Below are positions 34,543-43,252 of a DNA stretch of 64,000 nt, piece by piece. This DNA comes from Anaerolineae bacterium (GTDB lineage Bacteria > Chloroflexota > Anaerolineae > Promineifilales > Promineifilaceae), in assembly GCA_030425205.1 (NCBI GenBank), contig JAUIAP010000011.1:62001-126000 (forward strand), written 5' to 3'. Position numbers and translations under genes: made by a program. The stretch's first letter is position 1, and each line of letters opens with the position of its first letter. Under the pieces are notes generated by a model. That model ran no database searches. It was not told where the DNA came from and worked only from the letters and a program-made list of their open reading frames with translations.

Positions 34543-35406
34543 ATGCAACGTATCAGCCAATCAGAACGCGCATTCAAGCTCTTTGCTATCACGCTCGTCA
34601 CTATTTTTGCCCTGCTGGCATTCTACCCCGTCATGTACGCCTTCTCTGCTTCCATCAGCGGCAAGGGGGCCTATGAAACGGGGCGGGTCCTACTGTTTCC
34701 AAAAGACACCACTTTCCAAGTCTATGAGCTGATCTATCTCGATAAAGGGTTGTGGATCTCATTCACAAACACCCTTTTCTATACGATTTTCGGCACGCTC
34801 TGGAGCCTCTTTATCTCTGTCACGGGCGCATACGCGCTTGGCAAAAGACGACTCCTGTTCCGCCGCACGCTCAACTTCTTGGTCGTCTTTACGATGTGGT
34901 TTAGCGCGGGCATGGTTCCGCTGTTCCTTAACTATATCAATATGGGTGTCGATAATCGCTGGGGCATCATCATCGCCTTTGGTGTGCAGGGCTTCAATAT
35001 CATCTTGTTGCGCAGCTTCTTTGAGGCGATTCCGCATGAGATTGAGGAAGCGGCGCGCATCGACGGCGCGGATGAATTCCAGATGTTGCTCAGCATCTAC
35101 ATGCCGATGTCAAAAGCGGCCTTGGCAACGGTCGCGCTATTCTATGCAACCAGCCGCTGGAATGGTTATTTCTGGGCGCGTATGTTGCTCCAGAATCCGA
35201 CTGAGCTGCCACTACAAGTTTATATGCGGATATTGATCGAGAACTACCAGAAGATGTTTGATGATATGCCAATCAATTTACCCTACGCATCTGACTCGTA
35301 CATCTTTGCTGTTTTAGTCTGCTCGATTATCCCCGTGTTAATCATCTATCCCTATATCTCTCGCCACTTTGCGAAGGGTGTCAACTTGGGAGGTGTTAAG
35401 GAGTAA
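34543..35406 (+). CDS. ABC sugar importer permease, CarB/YtcP type
   Basis: This 287-residue inner membrane permease has the EAA loop EEAARIDGADEFQMLLSIYMPMSKAAL and six membrane segments. The start pattern (MQRISQSERAFKLFAI, then an FYPVMYAFSASIS helix) is typical of the second subunit paired with LplB-like proteins. GGAAGGAG lies upstream. A strong hairpin (35413-35440) separates it from the binding protein gene, probably setting different expression levels. Confidence 0.9.
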   Translation: MQRISQSERAFKLFAITLVTIFALLAFYPVMYAFSASISGKGAYETGRVLLFPKDTTFQVYELIYLDKGLWISFTNTLFYTIFGTLWSLFISVTGAYALGKRRLLFRRTLNFLVVFTMWFSAGMVPLFLNYINMGVDNRWGIIIAFGVQGFNIILLRSFFEAIPHEIEEAARIDGADEFQMLLSIYMPMSKAALATVALFYATSRWNGYFWARMLLQNPTELPLQVYMRILIENYQKMFDDMPINLPYASDSYIFAVLVCSIIPVLIIYPYISRHFAKGVNLGGVKE

Positions 35407-35412
35407 AGATGT

Positions 35413-35440
35413 CCCCTAGCCCCTTTGGGAAGGCTAGGGG
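35413..35440 (+). terminator. Intercistronic hairpin before the binding-protein gene
   Basis: CCCCTAGCC (35413-35421) and GGCTAGGGG (35432-35440) form a perfect 9-bp stem with a 10-base loop. There is no T tract, so it is more likely an mRNA processing or stability element than a full terminator. Confidence 0.6.
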
Positions 35441-35523
35441 GAGGGTCCTTAGGAGAAAGAAGCATTTGAAAAGACAACAAACACAACACTCGCTCGTCAA
35501 CAGATTTATGATAGGAGAATGAA

Positions 35524-37608
35524 ATGAAAAACTACTTGAAAAAATTACCACTGCTCTTAGTGATGATGACCATGCTGCTCTTTACAGCTTGCTCGTCAAC
35601 CGTAACCGACCCCGAAGTACCTGCCGTTGAACCGACAGAGGAAACAGTTGCCGCGCCAGACGATACCGCAGAAGAGATCGAAGATGTTGCGGATGCCGTT
35701 GAAGAAACGACCGATGAGGTAGTTGAAGATGTCGAAGACACGATGGATGATGCGGTTGCAATGGCTGACTCTTTGGATGTCAGTGTTGCATTGGGCAACA
35801 ATCAGCGCACGCTGACCTACAACCAAGCCACACCACTTGAACTGCCAACTGGTCAGGTAATTTCACAAGGCCAACTCAAGCCAACGTGGCAGTACATTGA
35901 ACAACAGTTGGGCATCGACTTGAATGATGTCACGATTCAGGACCAAAGCGCAACTGAAATGATCGACGTTTCGGCCGCGACCGGTTTTGAAAGCGCGAAT
36001 GTCTACGGCGGCAACGGCATCGCAGAAAGCCTGATGAATTACGGCGCACAAGGTTACTTCGTCGACCTGAACCAACATCTCGATATGATGCCAAACTTCG
36101 GCGCATACTTGGCGGAAAACCCCAACATTGCCGATGCAATCACCGCTTATGATGGTGGCATCTATCTCGTCCCCTATGCGGCCGAGTTGGGCAACTATGC
36201 GCGTGTTTTTGATGGTCGTGAAAGTTGGGTGACGGCATTGCTGGATTCGGCCGATGCGCTCGAAGATGAAACCCACACCTTGACCCCCGCCTATGCTGGC
36301 TACTGGGATCGCAACGCCACAAACGTCGTTGACCTACAAAACGAGGCCGCTGCTGGCGGCGAACTGACACGCGATGCTGCACTCGACACGCTGATCGCCT
36401 ATATCGCTGACACTTATCCTGACCTTGCCAACCCATCTGACCTCTACTTGGGTGACACCGCCCAGTATGACATGGATGAATTGGTCGCCTTGTGGCGCGT
36501 CATTGAACTGTCACCGAACACCCTCTCCAAAGTGGCGACGGGCGCAGTTGTCGCTGATGCACAAATCTCTCCCTTCTTCGTGCGCCAATCTTCCTACCGT
36601 GAAGATGTCTTGCGCCTGATCACCTACTGGGGCGGCCAGCGCGTACACGGCTCCGACTCCTATAGCGCACGCTTCTACTTCGACCAGAATGGTGAGCTTC
36701 AGTACTCTTACGCGGAAGATGGTTTCTTGGAAGGTGTTGGCTATCTGCAACAGATTTACTCGGAAGGGTTGATCCACTCTGAATTTGCTGACCTCAGCAC
36801 GCGCGACAACTATCGCAACTTCCTCTATGCAGCGGACGAAGAACCGAACAACACGCAGTTTGGATTCATGACCTACGACTGGATCGCATCGACAACCGCC
36901 TCGAATGCTGATGTAGTCGGCATGTTGCCACCACTAACGACTGTTGGCGACTCGGACGAGTTCATCCACTTCCTTGAAAACACACGTGTTATCAAGCCAG
37001 ACGGCTGGGGAATCTCTACCACCTCTTCGGAAGAGGAGATCAACGCCGCATTGACCCTGTTCGACTACTTCTTTACAGCAGAAGGGCATCAAGCTCAAAA
37101 CTATGGCCCTCCCTATGGCCTGGTTGAAGGCGAAATGTATGAGGCGCCCGATGGCAATTTGTATCCTACGTTTAACGACTGGATTGTGGACATCTCTTGT
37201 GAGTTGAAGAACTGTGATATGTCAGGCTTCTTGCGTGACTTCATGGGCTCATTAATCCCAATTGGCTTCCAGAAGGAAATCGGGTTTGAGTTGCAAACGA
37301 CGACGAACAACGGGCCAGCCGCATGGGAACTGTATGTTGGCGAAGAGGTAGTAAGCACCTCTTACGAGTCAGATGATCCTCTCTTCCGCCTCGTTCCACC
37401 CTTCTTCTCATTGACGGAGCAAGACAACGCCAAGCTCGGACAGTTGGCAATCGGTGAAGAACAAACCGATCAGATATTCCTGTTCATCACTGGTGCAGAT
37501 ACTGCACCTGCAAGTACAGAGGCCATAAAGGCAATGTACGAGCAGGCTGGTGTACAGAACTATCTCGACGTTTATCGCACCGCTTATCAGCGTTCTGCGA
37601 GTGAGTAG
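35524..37608 (+). CDS. Extracellular oligosaccharide-binding lipoprotein of the ABC importer
   Basis: This 694-residue protein has a lipoprotein signal peptide with lipobox LFTAC (Cys23). A very acidic linker rich in Glu, Asp and Val (about 35-85; EEIEDVADAVEETTDE) follows, then a large family-1-type solute-binding fold (IYLVPYAAELGN ... GWGISTTSSEEEINAALTLFDYFF). The length, well above the usual 400-550, fits LplA/YtcQ-type binding proteins for large oligosaccharides. It would capture lyase products outside the cell. Hairpins at 35413-35440 and 37624-37675 bracket the gene, which fits the need for excess binding protein. Confidence 0.88.
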   Translation: MKNYLKKLPLLLVMMTMLLFTACSSTVTDPEVPAVEPTEETVAAPDDTAEEIEDVADAVEETTDEVVEDVEDTMDDAVAMADSLDVSVALGNNQRTLTYNQATPLELPTGQVISQGQLKPTWQYIEQQLGIDLNDVTIQDQSATEMIDVSAATGFESANVYGGNGIAESLMNYGAQGYFVDLNQHLDMMPNFGAYLAENPNIADAITAYDGGIYLVPYAAELGNYARVFDGRESWVTALLDSADALEDETHTLTPAYAGYWDRNATNVVDLQNEAAAGGELTRDAALDTLIAYIADTYPDLANPSDLYLGDTAQYDMDELVALWRVIELSPNTLSKVATGAVVADAQISPFFVRQSSYREDVLRLITYWGGQRVHGSDSYSARFYFDQNGELQYSYAEDGFLEGVGYLQQIYSEGLIHSEFADLSTRDNYRNFLYAADEEPNNTQFGFMTYDWIASTTASNADVVGMLPPLTTVGDSDEFIHFLENTRVIKPDGWGISTTSSEEEINAALTLFDYFFTAEGHQAQNYGPPYGLVEGEMYEAPDGNLYPTFNDWIVDISCELKNCDMSGFLRDFMGSLIPIGFQKEIGFELQTTTNNGPAAWELYVGEEVVSTSYESDDPLFRLVPPFFSLTEQDNAKLGQLAIGEEQTDQIFLFITGADTAPASTEAIKAMYEQAGVQNYLDVYRTAYQRSASE

Positions 37609-37623
37609 CGTCTAACTAACTCT

Positions 37624-37675
37624 GGAGCGCGAACACCTGCTTCGCAGCAAAATGCAAATGAGGTGTTTGCGCTCC
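37624..37675 (+). terminator. Strong hairpin after the binding-protein gene
   Basis: GGAGCGCGAACACCT (37624-37638) pairs with AGGTGTTTGCGCTCC (37661-37675), 15 bp with one G-T pair. The 22-base loop itself contains a small CTGCTTCGCAG stem. No T tract follows. It probably stabilises the upstream message and limits read-through into the small membrane genes. Confidence 0.7.
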
Positions 37676-37695
37676 CCCATTCTGAGAGGTGGATC

Positions 37696-38220
37696 ATGAA
37701 AAACAATCTAATGCGAATTCAAGCGATACTGGTCTATGCGGTTCTCACCCTTGTGATAGCCCTGTTTATCCTTTATCTCGGCTTTATGACGCAATATTAC
37801 GTCCTCTTTTTCAACGGCACGTCTGAAATGTTCGACTACTACAAGTTGTTGCAGGTCTTTAACAAAGAGGCGTTCAATATCTCCCTGATCTTTATCCTCT
37901 TTGCTGGGGCGTTATCGGCGTTTCAACTAAACAAGTTTCGACCCGGTTTGGCTGGCTTGATCGTTGTGATCGCCACAACTGTCTATCTGACAATCCGTTC
38001 GTTGGCATTGATCAGCGTCCTGCCAAAGTACAAGCGCGGTTACCTTGCACTCGATTTCAGTACATGGGAAGATTATGCTCCAACGACGTTTGTTTTTGAT
38101 GCAGGGCTACTGCTGCACTATCTGTTAATTGGTTCGTTGGTGCTGCTGACACTGGTTTCAATTATGACATTTGTGCAAAGATTGCGAGAGGGTAAGCCAC
38201 TGATTCGGAGGTTAGCATGA
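37696..38220 (+). CDS. Four-helix membrane protein of unknown function
   Basis: This 174-residue protein (start chosen at MKNNLMRIQ, after GAGAGGTGG) has four hydrophobic helices: about 10-32, 50-75, 82-105 and 135-160. A loop of charged and aromatic residues (KYKRGYLALDFSTWEDY) lies before the last helix. No family was recognised. It lies between the binding protein and the ATPase of the importer and overlaps the next gene by ATGA, so it is expressed with the transporter. It could be an accessory transport subunit. Confidence 0.75.
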   Translation: MKNNLMRIQAILVYAVLTLVIALFILYLGFMTQYYVLFFNGTSEMFDYYKLLQVFNKEAFNISLIFILFAGALSAFQLNKFRPGLAGLIVVIATTVYLTIRSLALISVLPKYKRGYLALDFSTWEDYAPTTFVFDAGLLLHYLLIGSLVLLTLVSIMTFVQRLREGKPLIRRLA

Positions 38221-38639
38221 GCGAGAAACGTCTCTATTTAGAAAATGGCCGCAGTCAACAGTTAATCATGTTGTATCTGCTTGGCAACACGATTTTTACG
38301 ATTATCTACATCAACAATATGAGCGTGGATGCACAATTAGGCGTCTTCGTCATGCTCAATATCTTTTTGTCGCTGTTTGCCTTTTTGATGGCGGTGCGTC
38401 AGAAACTGTATGAGTTGCCATGGGCATATGCGGGAATCGGGTTGACTGTTTTTCAGCTTCTGCGTTTGTTCTGGATACCCGCTGAAATTGTCAATCCCGC
38501 CCGCCTAATCATCCAGGTGTTATTGGTCGCGACAGCCGCATTTGCCTTAGCTGGGTCGCTAATCTGTATCCAGCGGTCACGTGAACGGCTGCAATATATC
38601 GAAGAGAACAACATCAATCTCGCGCTGATGCAGAAGTAG
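38217..38639 (+). CDS. Four-helix membrane protein of unknown function
   Basis: This 140-residue protein has hydrophobic helices at about 15-33, 40-60, 70-90 and 98-120, and a charged C-terminal tail (RSRERLQYIEENNINLALMQK) that may form a short coiled helix. It starts within the stop of the previous gene and ends 19 bp before the ATPase gene. No family was recognised. Translational coupling implies a stoichiometric partner of the preceding membrane protein. Confidence 0.75.
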   Translation: MSEKRLYLENGRSQQLIMLYLLGNTIFTIIYINNMSVDAQLGVFVMLNIFLSLFAFLMAVRQKLYELPWAYAGIGLTVFQLLRLFWIPAEIVNPARLIIQVLLVATAAFALAGSLICIQRSRERLQYIEENNINLALMQK

Positions 38640-38658
38640 ACTCCCATAGGAAAATCTC

Positions 38659-39756
38659 ATGCACGAATTAGTCTTAAAAAACATCGACAAAATCTATCCG
38701 GGAGGCGTCCAAGCGGTGTTCGACTTCAATATTGAGGTGGAGCATGGTGAATTTATCGTACTCGTAGGGCCGTCCGGATGTGGCAAAAGCACCGTACTGC
38801 GGATGATCGCTGGGTTGGAGGAGATCAGCTCGGGCGATATGCTTCTGGCAGGCAAGCGCATCAACGATGTCGCGCCTTCAGATCGGGAGATCTCGATGGT
38901 CTTCCAAAATTACGCGCTCTATGGTCATATGTCGGTCTATGAAAATATCGGTATTAGCCAGACGATCCGGCATGAGGATGAGAATACGATCCATCAGAAG
39001 GTGATGAAGGCGGCGGGGGTTGTCCAGCTAAAAGAGCAGCTCAATCGGTATCCGAAAAATTTGTCGGGTGGACAGCGGCAGCGTGTTGCGTTGGGTCGTT
39101 CTATTGTCAGCACGGCGCGTGTCATTCTGATGGACGAACCGTTGAGTAATCTGGATGCAAAGCTGCGGGTCGAATCACGACGTCAGCTTGCTAAGCTGCA
39201 CAAGCAGTTGGACAATACGTTTGTCTATGTGACGCACGATCAAACGGAAGCGATGACGATGGCGACGCGCATCGTGGTGATGAATGCGGGGCGTGTGCAG
39301 CAAATCGGTACGCCAGAAGAGGTGTATCATTGGCCAGAAAATATGTTTGTGGGTGGTTTTATTGGCAGCCCGCCGATGAACTTTATTCATGGGCATGTCA
39401 GAAACGGCCGATTTATCGCGCCGGGCATGGATTTGGCTGTGCCAGCTGCCGTGCAACATCATATCGGCACACACGGTGAGAATGATATTATCTTAGGTGT
39501 GCGACCAGAGCATTTCAGCACATTACCGGTTCCCGTGCGGGAACCGGTACAGGCGCGGTCGACCAAAAGCGAATATTTGGGCAATCACGCGCTCGTCTTT
39601 TTGGATATTGCCGATCAGATTGTGACGGCAAACTTGCGGATGGATGAGGGATGGACAATGGGCGATTCGGCCGAATATTACATCGATATGAGCCAAGTCC
39701 ACTTTTTCGACCCTGCAACTGAAAAACGCATTCGCCACGAAGGAGAAACCAAATGA
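38659..39756 (+). CDS. ABC importer ATPase, MsmK/UgpC type
   Basis: This 365-residue protein has Walker A GPSGCGKST, Q loop VFQNYALY, signature LSGGQRQR, Walker B VILMDEP and the switch His in VTHDQTEA. The C-terminal regulatory TOBE-like domain (about 240-365; GVRPEHF) is that of the carbohydrate importer class. Many LplB-type systems lack a local ATPase and use a shared MsmX/MsmK, so this dedicated copy is notable. It overlaps the next membrane gene by ATGA. Confidence 0.93.
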   Translation: MHELVLKNIDKIYPGGVQAVFDFNIEVEHGEFIVLVGPSGCGKSTVLRMIAGLEEISSGDMLLAGKRINDVAPSDREISMVFQNYALYGHMSVYENIGISQTIRHEDENTIHQKVMKAAGVVQLKEQLNRYPKNLSGGQRQRVALGRSIVSTARVILMDEPLSNLDAKLRVESRRQLAKLHKQLDNTFVYVTHDQTEAMTMATRIVVMNAGRVQQIGTPEEVYHWPENMFVGGFIGSPPMNFIHGHVRNGRFIAPGMDLAVPAAVQHHIGTHGENDIILGVRPEHFSTLPVPVREPVQARSTKSEYLGNHALVFLDIADQIVTANLRMDEGWTMGDSAEYYIDMSQVHFFDPATEKRIRHEGETK

Positions 39757-40166
39757 AAGATATAATTCTCAAACTGGTTACAGGTATTTTGTTTATCACG
39801 GGAATCGGTGAGCTAGCCATCTCCCAAATCCACATTGAGGCGAGTACAAAGATATTTGCCAATCAGATCGGCTTTTACCTCTTTCTCTTTATCATCTTTG
39901 GCATGACAACCGCCTTCAACGGCATGTTGCTGGAGAAGTTGCGGAGCGTTCTCCTTTTTGTGCTGTCAGGTTTGCTTGCAGCGTGGGCAGGGTTCAGATA
40001 TATCCGCCTTTTGCAAGCTGATGTCGCCGCACAAGATGGGCTTTCGATGGCAGATGTGCAAACGAGCTTTACGCTGGTCATTGTCTCTGTCGTCATTTAT
40101 CTCATAAGCGTGTTTGTCGTTCCACTACTCAAGTGGGAAGAGATCAAGCTGGCTGAGAGCTTATGA
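39753..40166 (+). CDS. Four-helix membrane protein of unknown function
   Basis: This 137-residue protein has helices at about 5-25, 38-58, 65-85 and 105-125. The N-terminus (KDIILKLVTGILFITGIGELAISQ) is uncleaved-signal-like. Its start overlaps the ATPase stop, and its own stop overlaps the next start (ATGA). No family was recognised. It belongs to the set of four small membrane genes around the ATPase. Confidence 0.72.
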   Translation: MKDIILKLVTGILFITGIGELAISQIHIEASTKIFANQIGFYLFLFIIFGMTTAFNGMLLEKLRSVLLFVLSGLLAAWAGFRYIRLLQADVAAQDGLSMADVQTSFTLVIVSVVIYLISVFVVPLLKWEEIKLAESL

Positions 40167-40657
40167 ATCGCACAGGGCTAAGAAAGTACCTAACCGACCG
40201 CAACATTTCCCTAATTATTCGCTGGTGGGCGGCGGGGGCCGTCTACTTTTTTATCGGTTGGGGTACGGCACTCGGCAATCAGACGAACATCATCGACTTT
40301 GTTTTTTCACTCGGTCTCGTGATGGGGATTTTCAACATGCTGATCGTCAATCCGTCCTTGCGGATGGCGTTAAATCTTAGCCCTGAACGCCGCCCCACCA
40401 CCTATGCGATTTCGCAACGGATTAGCGACTATCTCGTCGAAATCATCAATAGCATCTTTATCGTCTATATCGTCGCGCTGATTTACATTGGCGGCAATCG
40501 TCTCATCAATATCCTGTTTGACCTGCCCGCCGCAACGATTAAGTTGCCGGGTGAGCCGATTATGTTTGGCGTGTTTTATGTGCTGGTGCGCGAGCTATTG
40601 CGCGTGGTGATTCAGCGGATTAAACATGCAACGATTAAATCTAAGGGCGCGGAATAG
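40163..40657 (+). CDS. Membrane protein of unknown function
   Basis: This 164-residue protein has helices at about 20-38, 43-62, 92-115 and possibly 125-145, between basic termini (NRTGLRKYLTDRN; RVVIQRIKHATIKSKG). It is the last of the four small membrane genes interleaved with the importer. No family was recognised. The GH88 gene starts 46 bp later. Confidence 0.72.
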   Translation: MNRTGLRKYLTDRNISLIIRWWAAGAVYFFIGWGTALGNQTNIIDFVFSLGLVMGIFNMLIVNPSLRMALNLSPERRPTTYAISQRISDYLVEIINSIFIVYIVALIYIGGNRLINILFDLPAATIKLPGEPIMFGVFYVLVRELLRVVIQRIKHATIKSKGAE

Positions 40658-40702
40658 TTCCGTATCCACCACCTTAGACAGTTGCCCCACAAAACATCAT
40701 CT

Positions 40703-41836
40703 ATGTTACAAGAAGCACTTGAATACAGCTTGCAGATTATTGCACGCAATCGGGATGAAGTATCCTACTTTCCCGAACGCTGGGAAAATGGCGCATGGAT
40801 TTCGGCCGAACCCAACCGCATCCCTAGCCACTGGGTCGATGGATTTTGGACGGGTCTGCTTTGGCTTGCCTATGCCCACACCGAAGAGCCAGCCTACGAG
40901 CAGGCCGCCCGCAAGTGGACAAGCGAACTCGCATGGCTCAAAACGACGACGCTGACCCACGATCTCGGCTTTATCTTCTACCTCTCCAACGTATTAGGCC
41001 ATCGCGTCATGGGAGATGACGCGCTGCTGCCCGACGCATTGACGGCGGCCGAGACATTCACCCAACGCTATAACCCACGCGGCGAATACATGCAGGCGTG
41101 GGGGCGCATCGATGGCACAAATCACGAACGCGGACGCATCAACGTCGATTTGATGATGAACATGCCGTTTTTCTACTGGGCAAGCGCACAAAGTGGTGAC
41201 CCGCGCTATGCGAGGATCGCCTCTGGTCATGCCACTACCAGTCGTTATGTGCTGGTGCGTCCCGATGGCTCCGTCTCTCAAGTGGCCGACTTTAACCAGA
41301 CGACGGGCGCGTTTTTGCGCCAAGAGACACATCAGGGATTGAGCCACGATACCTGCTGGTCACGCGGGTTGGGCTGGGCATTATACGGGTTTGCCGAAGC
41401 ATATCGCTGGACAGGCAACGTGGCCTATCAGTCAGTGGCGCGGCGCATCGCCGAGTACGCCATCGCCAACGCGCCCGCCGACAAAGTGCCATTTTGGGAT
41501 TACGATTTGCTCGATGAGGATTATCGTGATACGTCGGCCGCCTCGGTCATTGCGGCGGGGTTGCTTGAACTAGCAGACGGTGAAAGTGATATCGCACTCG
41601 CCCAACGCTGGCGCGACGAAGCGTGGGAAATCACCGAATCGCTCTGGCAAAACTACTCGACACGCGGCACGGACATTCCGGCCATTCTCGTAGAAGCATC
41701 GCGTTCGGTTCCGCATGACCTCAAAGATCACCCGCTGATTTATGGCGATTACTACTTTGTTGAAACACTGATCCGCCTGCAAAGACCTGACCTAACAGAA
41801 AAGCTTTTCCCACGTCAAATTGTGGCAGGTGCATAG
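40703..41836 (+). CDS. GH88 unsaturated glucuronyl hydrolase
   Basis: The ATG at 40703 (MLQEALEYSLQ) is preferred to a TTG at 40682, giving 377 residues. The (alpha/alpha)6 barrel shows GH88 landmarks: HWVDGFWTGLLWLAY, HDLGF (Asp87), NVDLMMNMPFFYW (Asp149) and GLSHDTCWSRGLGWALYGF. The two Asp residues correspond to the catalytic pair known for Bacillus UGL. The enzyme hydrates the enol ether of a 4,5-unsaturated uronate at the non-reducing end of lyase products and releases a 4-deoxy-5-keto-uronate. It has no signal peptide, so it works in the cytoplasm after import. Confidence 0.9.
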   Translation: MLQEALEYSLQIIARNRDEVSYFPERWENGAWISAEPNRIPSHWVDGFWTGLLWLAYAHTEEPAYEQAARKWTSELAWLKTTTLTHDLGFIFYLSNVLGHRVMGDDALLPDALTAAETFTQRYNPRGEYMQAWGRIDGTNHERGRINVDLMMNMPFFYWASAQSGDPRYARIASGHATTSRYVLVRPDGSVSQVADFNQTTGAFLRQETHQGLSHDTCWSRGLGWALYGFAEAYRWTGNVAYQSVARRIAEYAIANAPADKVPFWDYDLLDEDYRDTSAASVIAAGLLELADGESDIALAQRWRDEAWEITESLWQNYSTRGTDIPAILVEASRSVPHDLKDHPLIYGDYYFVETLIRLQRPDLTEKLFPRQIVAGA

Positions 41837-41838
41837 AT

Positions 41839-43038
41839 ATGACTATCACGATTCGTGATGTCAAGGTGATCGTTACCCAGCCCGGCAAGTCGCAACTCGT
41901 TGTCGTCAAGCTGTTGACCTCTGAACCGGGCCTGTATGGGCTGGGATGCGCGACGTTTAAGCAGCGGTTTCACGCGGTACGTGCGGCGATTGAGCACCAT
42001 TTGAGGCCGTTTGTAATCGGCCGAAATGTCCACAACATCGAGCAAATCTGGCAACTCGCCATGAATAACGGCTATTGGCGCAATGGCCCCATCCTCAACA
42101 ACGCAATTTCAGGGATCGACCAAGCGTTATGGGACATCAAAGGCAAGCTGGCAGGAATGCCCGTCTATCAGCTTTTGGGTGGCAAAGTCCGCGAAGGCGC
42201 ACACGTTTACATTCATTGTGATGCGCCGACAAAAGAGCAGGTCGTTGAAAATATCCGTGCTCGACAGGCGGAAGGGTATCGCTACTTTCGGGTGCAGATC
42301 GGCATTTATGGCGGAGTCTCGTCGCAGATGGTCAAACCACACGGCGCACCACACGGCGCATATTTTGACCCGAAGGCGTACATGCGCGACACCCTCGATA
42401 TGTTGGCGCACGTCCGCGCTGAGTTAGGCGATGAGATCGAACTGCTGCACGATGTGCATGAACGGCTGACCCCGATTGATGCGGTGCAGTTTGCCAAAGA
42501 TGTCGAGCAATTTAAGTTATTCTTTTTAGAAGATGTGCTGCCACCAGAGCAGCACGCATGGTTTGCCAACATTCGCCAGCAGTGCGCGACCCCGTTGGCG
42601 ATGGGGGAACTGTTTAACAACCCGCATGAGTGGCAGCCGCTGATCTCCAATCGGCAGATCGACTTTGTGCGGATGCACATTAGCCAGATGGGGGGCTTGA
42701 CCCCAGCGCGGAAGGTGGCGGCGTTTGCCGACATGTTTGGCGTGCGGACGGCGTGGCATGGGCCGAGCGATACGTCGCCAGTCGGTCATGCGGTCAATCT
42801 GCATGTGGATATGAGCGTGCCAAATTTTGGGATTCAGGAGTGGTATCGGCCGAAACAGCTCGACTACGATATTTTTCCCGGAATGCCCACAGTTCGCAAC
42901 GGCTATCTCTATCCCAACGACCAGCCCGGACTCGGCGTCGACATTGACGAAGCACTCGCCGCCAACTACCCGCCGCAAGATGAAGTGATCGATTGGACAC
43001 AGGCGCGGTTACCTGATGGTACACCCGTCCGACCTTGA
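41839..43038 (+). CDS. Enolase-superfamily sugar acid dehydratase (RspA/ManD-like)
   Basis: This 399-residue protein follows the RspA/D-mannonate dehydratase pattern from the start: ITIRDVKVIVTQPG, YWRNGPILNNAISGIDQALWDIKG and MPVYQLLGGKVREGAHVY. Metal ligands are visible: Asp and the catalytic His in LLHDVHERLTP, Glu in FLEDVLPPEQ and Glu in MGELFNNPHEW. The later His lies in AWHGPSDTSP. The family dehydrates D-mannonate or D-gluconate to 2-keto-3-deoxygluconate, which would feed the aldolase at the end of the operon. Some ManD-like members are nearly inactive, so the substrate is not certain. The start is 3 bases after the GH88 stop. Confidence 0.88.
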   Translation: MTITIRDVKVIVTQPGKSQLVVVKLLTSEPGLYGLGCATFKQRFHAVRAAIEHHLRPFVIGRNVHNIEQIWQLAMNNGYWRNGPILNNAISGIDQALWDIKGKLAGMPVYQLLGGKVREGAHVYIHCDAPTKEQVVENIRARQAEGYRYFRVQIGIYGGVSSQMVKPHGAPHGAYFDPKAYMRDTLDMLAHVRAELGDEIELLHDVHERLTPIDAVQFAKDVEQFKLFFLEDVLPPEQHAWFANIRQQCATPLAMGELFNNPHEWQPLISNRQIDFVRMHISQMGGLTPARKVAAFADMFGVRTAWHGPSDTSPVGHAVNLHVDMSVPNFGIQEWYRPKQLDYDIFPGMPTVRNGYLYPNDQPGLGVDIDEALAANYPPQDEVIDWTQARLPDGTPVRP

Positions 43039-43252
43039 CAATAAACTGCCGTGTATACGCGGCGGAAAGATTAAAATGCCTGCTTATGGAAGTTAATTAA
43101 CTATTCTAGGGATGCGTGCTTCCGGATTTCCAAATCTCGAAACGACCAGACCAGAAGAATGGATTCCCGCCTGCGCGGGAATGACACCTTCATTAATCTT
43201 CACAAACAGGCTTTATCACATAGCTGTAGATTTCAATCTACAAAGAGGAATT
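43039..43252. other. Gap inside the operon with one extragenic repeat
   Basis: This 214-bp gap holds the TTCCCGC-type repeat (43157-43186) and an AGAGGA ribosome binding site for the gene at 43253. A longer open frame from 43112 runs through the repeat and is not a credible N-terminus. Confidence 0.5.
43157..43186. repeat. Extragenic palindrome of the GGATTCCCGC type
   Basis: ATTCCCGC and GCGGGAAT flank a 4-base centre in a 30-bp unit starting GAATGGATTCCCGC and ending GGGAATGACA. It matches the right inner arm of the element at 26259-26371 with several changes. Repeats of this form are widespread between genes in many bacteria. Confidence 0.7.

Noticed and set aside
43112..43252. N-terminal extension of the aldo/keto reductase
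   Set aside because: It would translate through the extragenic repeat at 43157-43186. The family N-terminus and a ribosome binding site fit the ATG at 43253.
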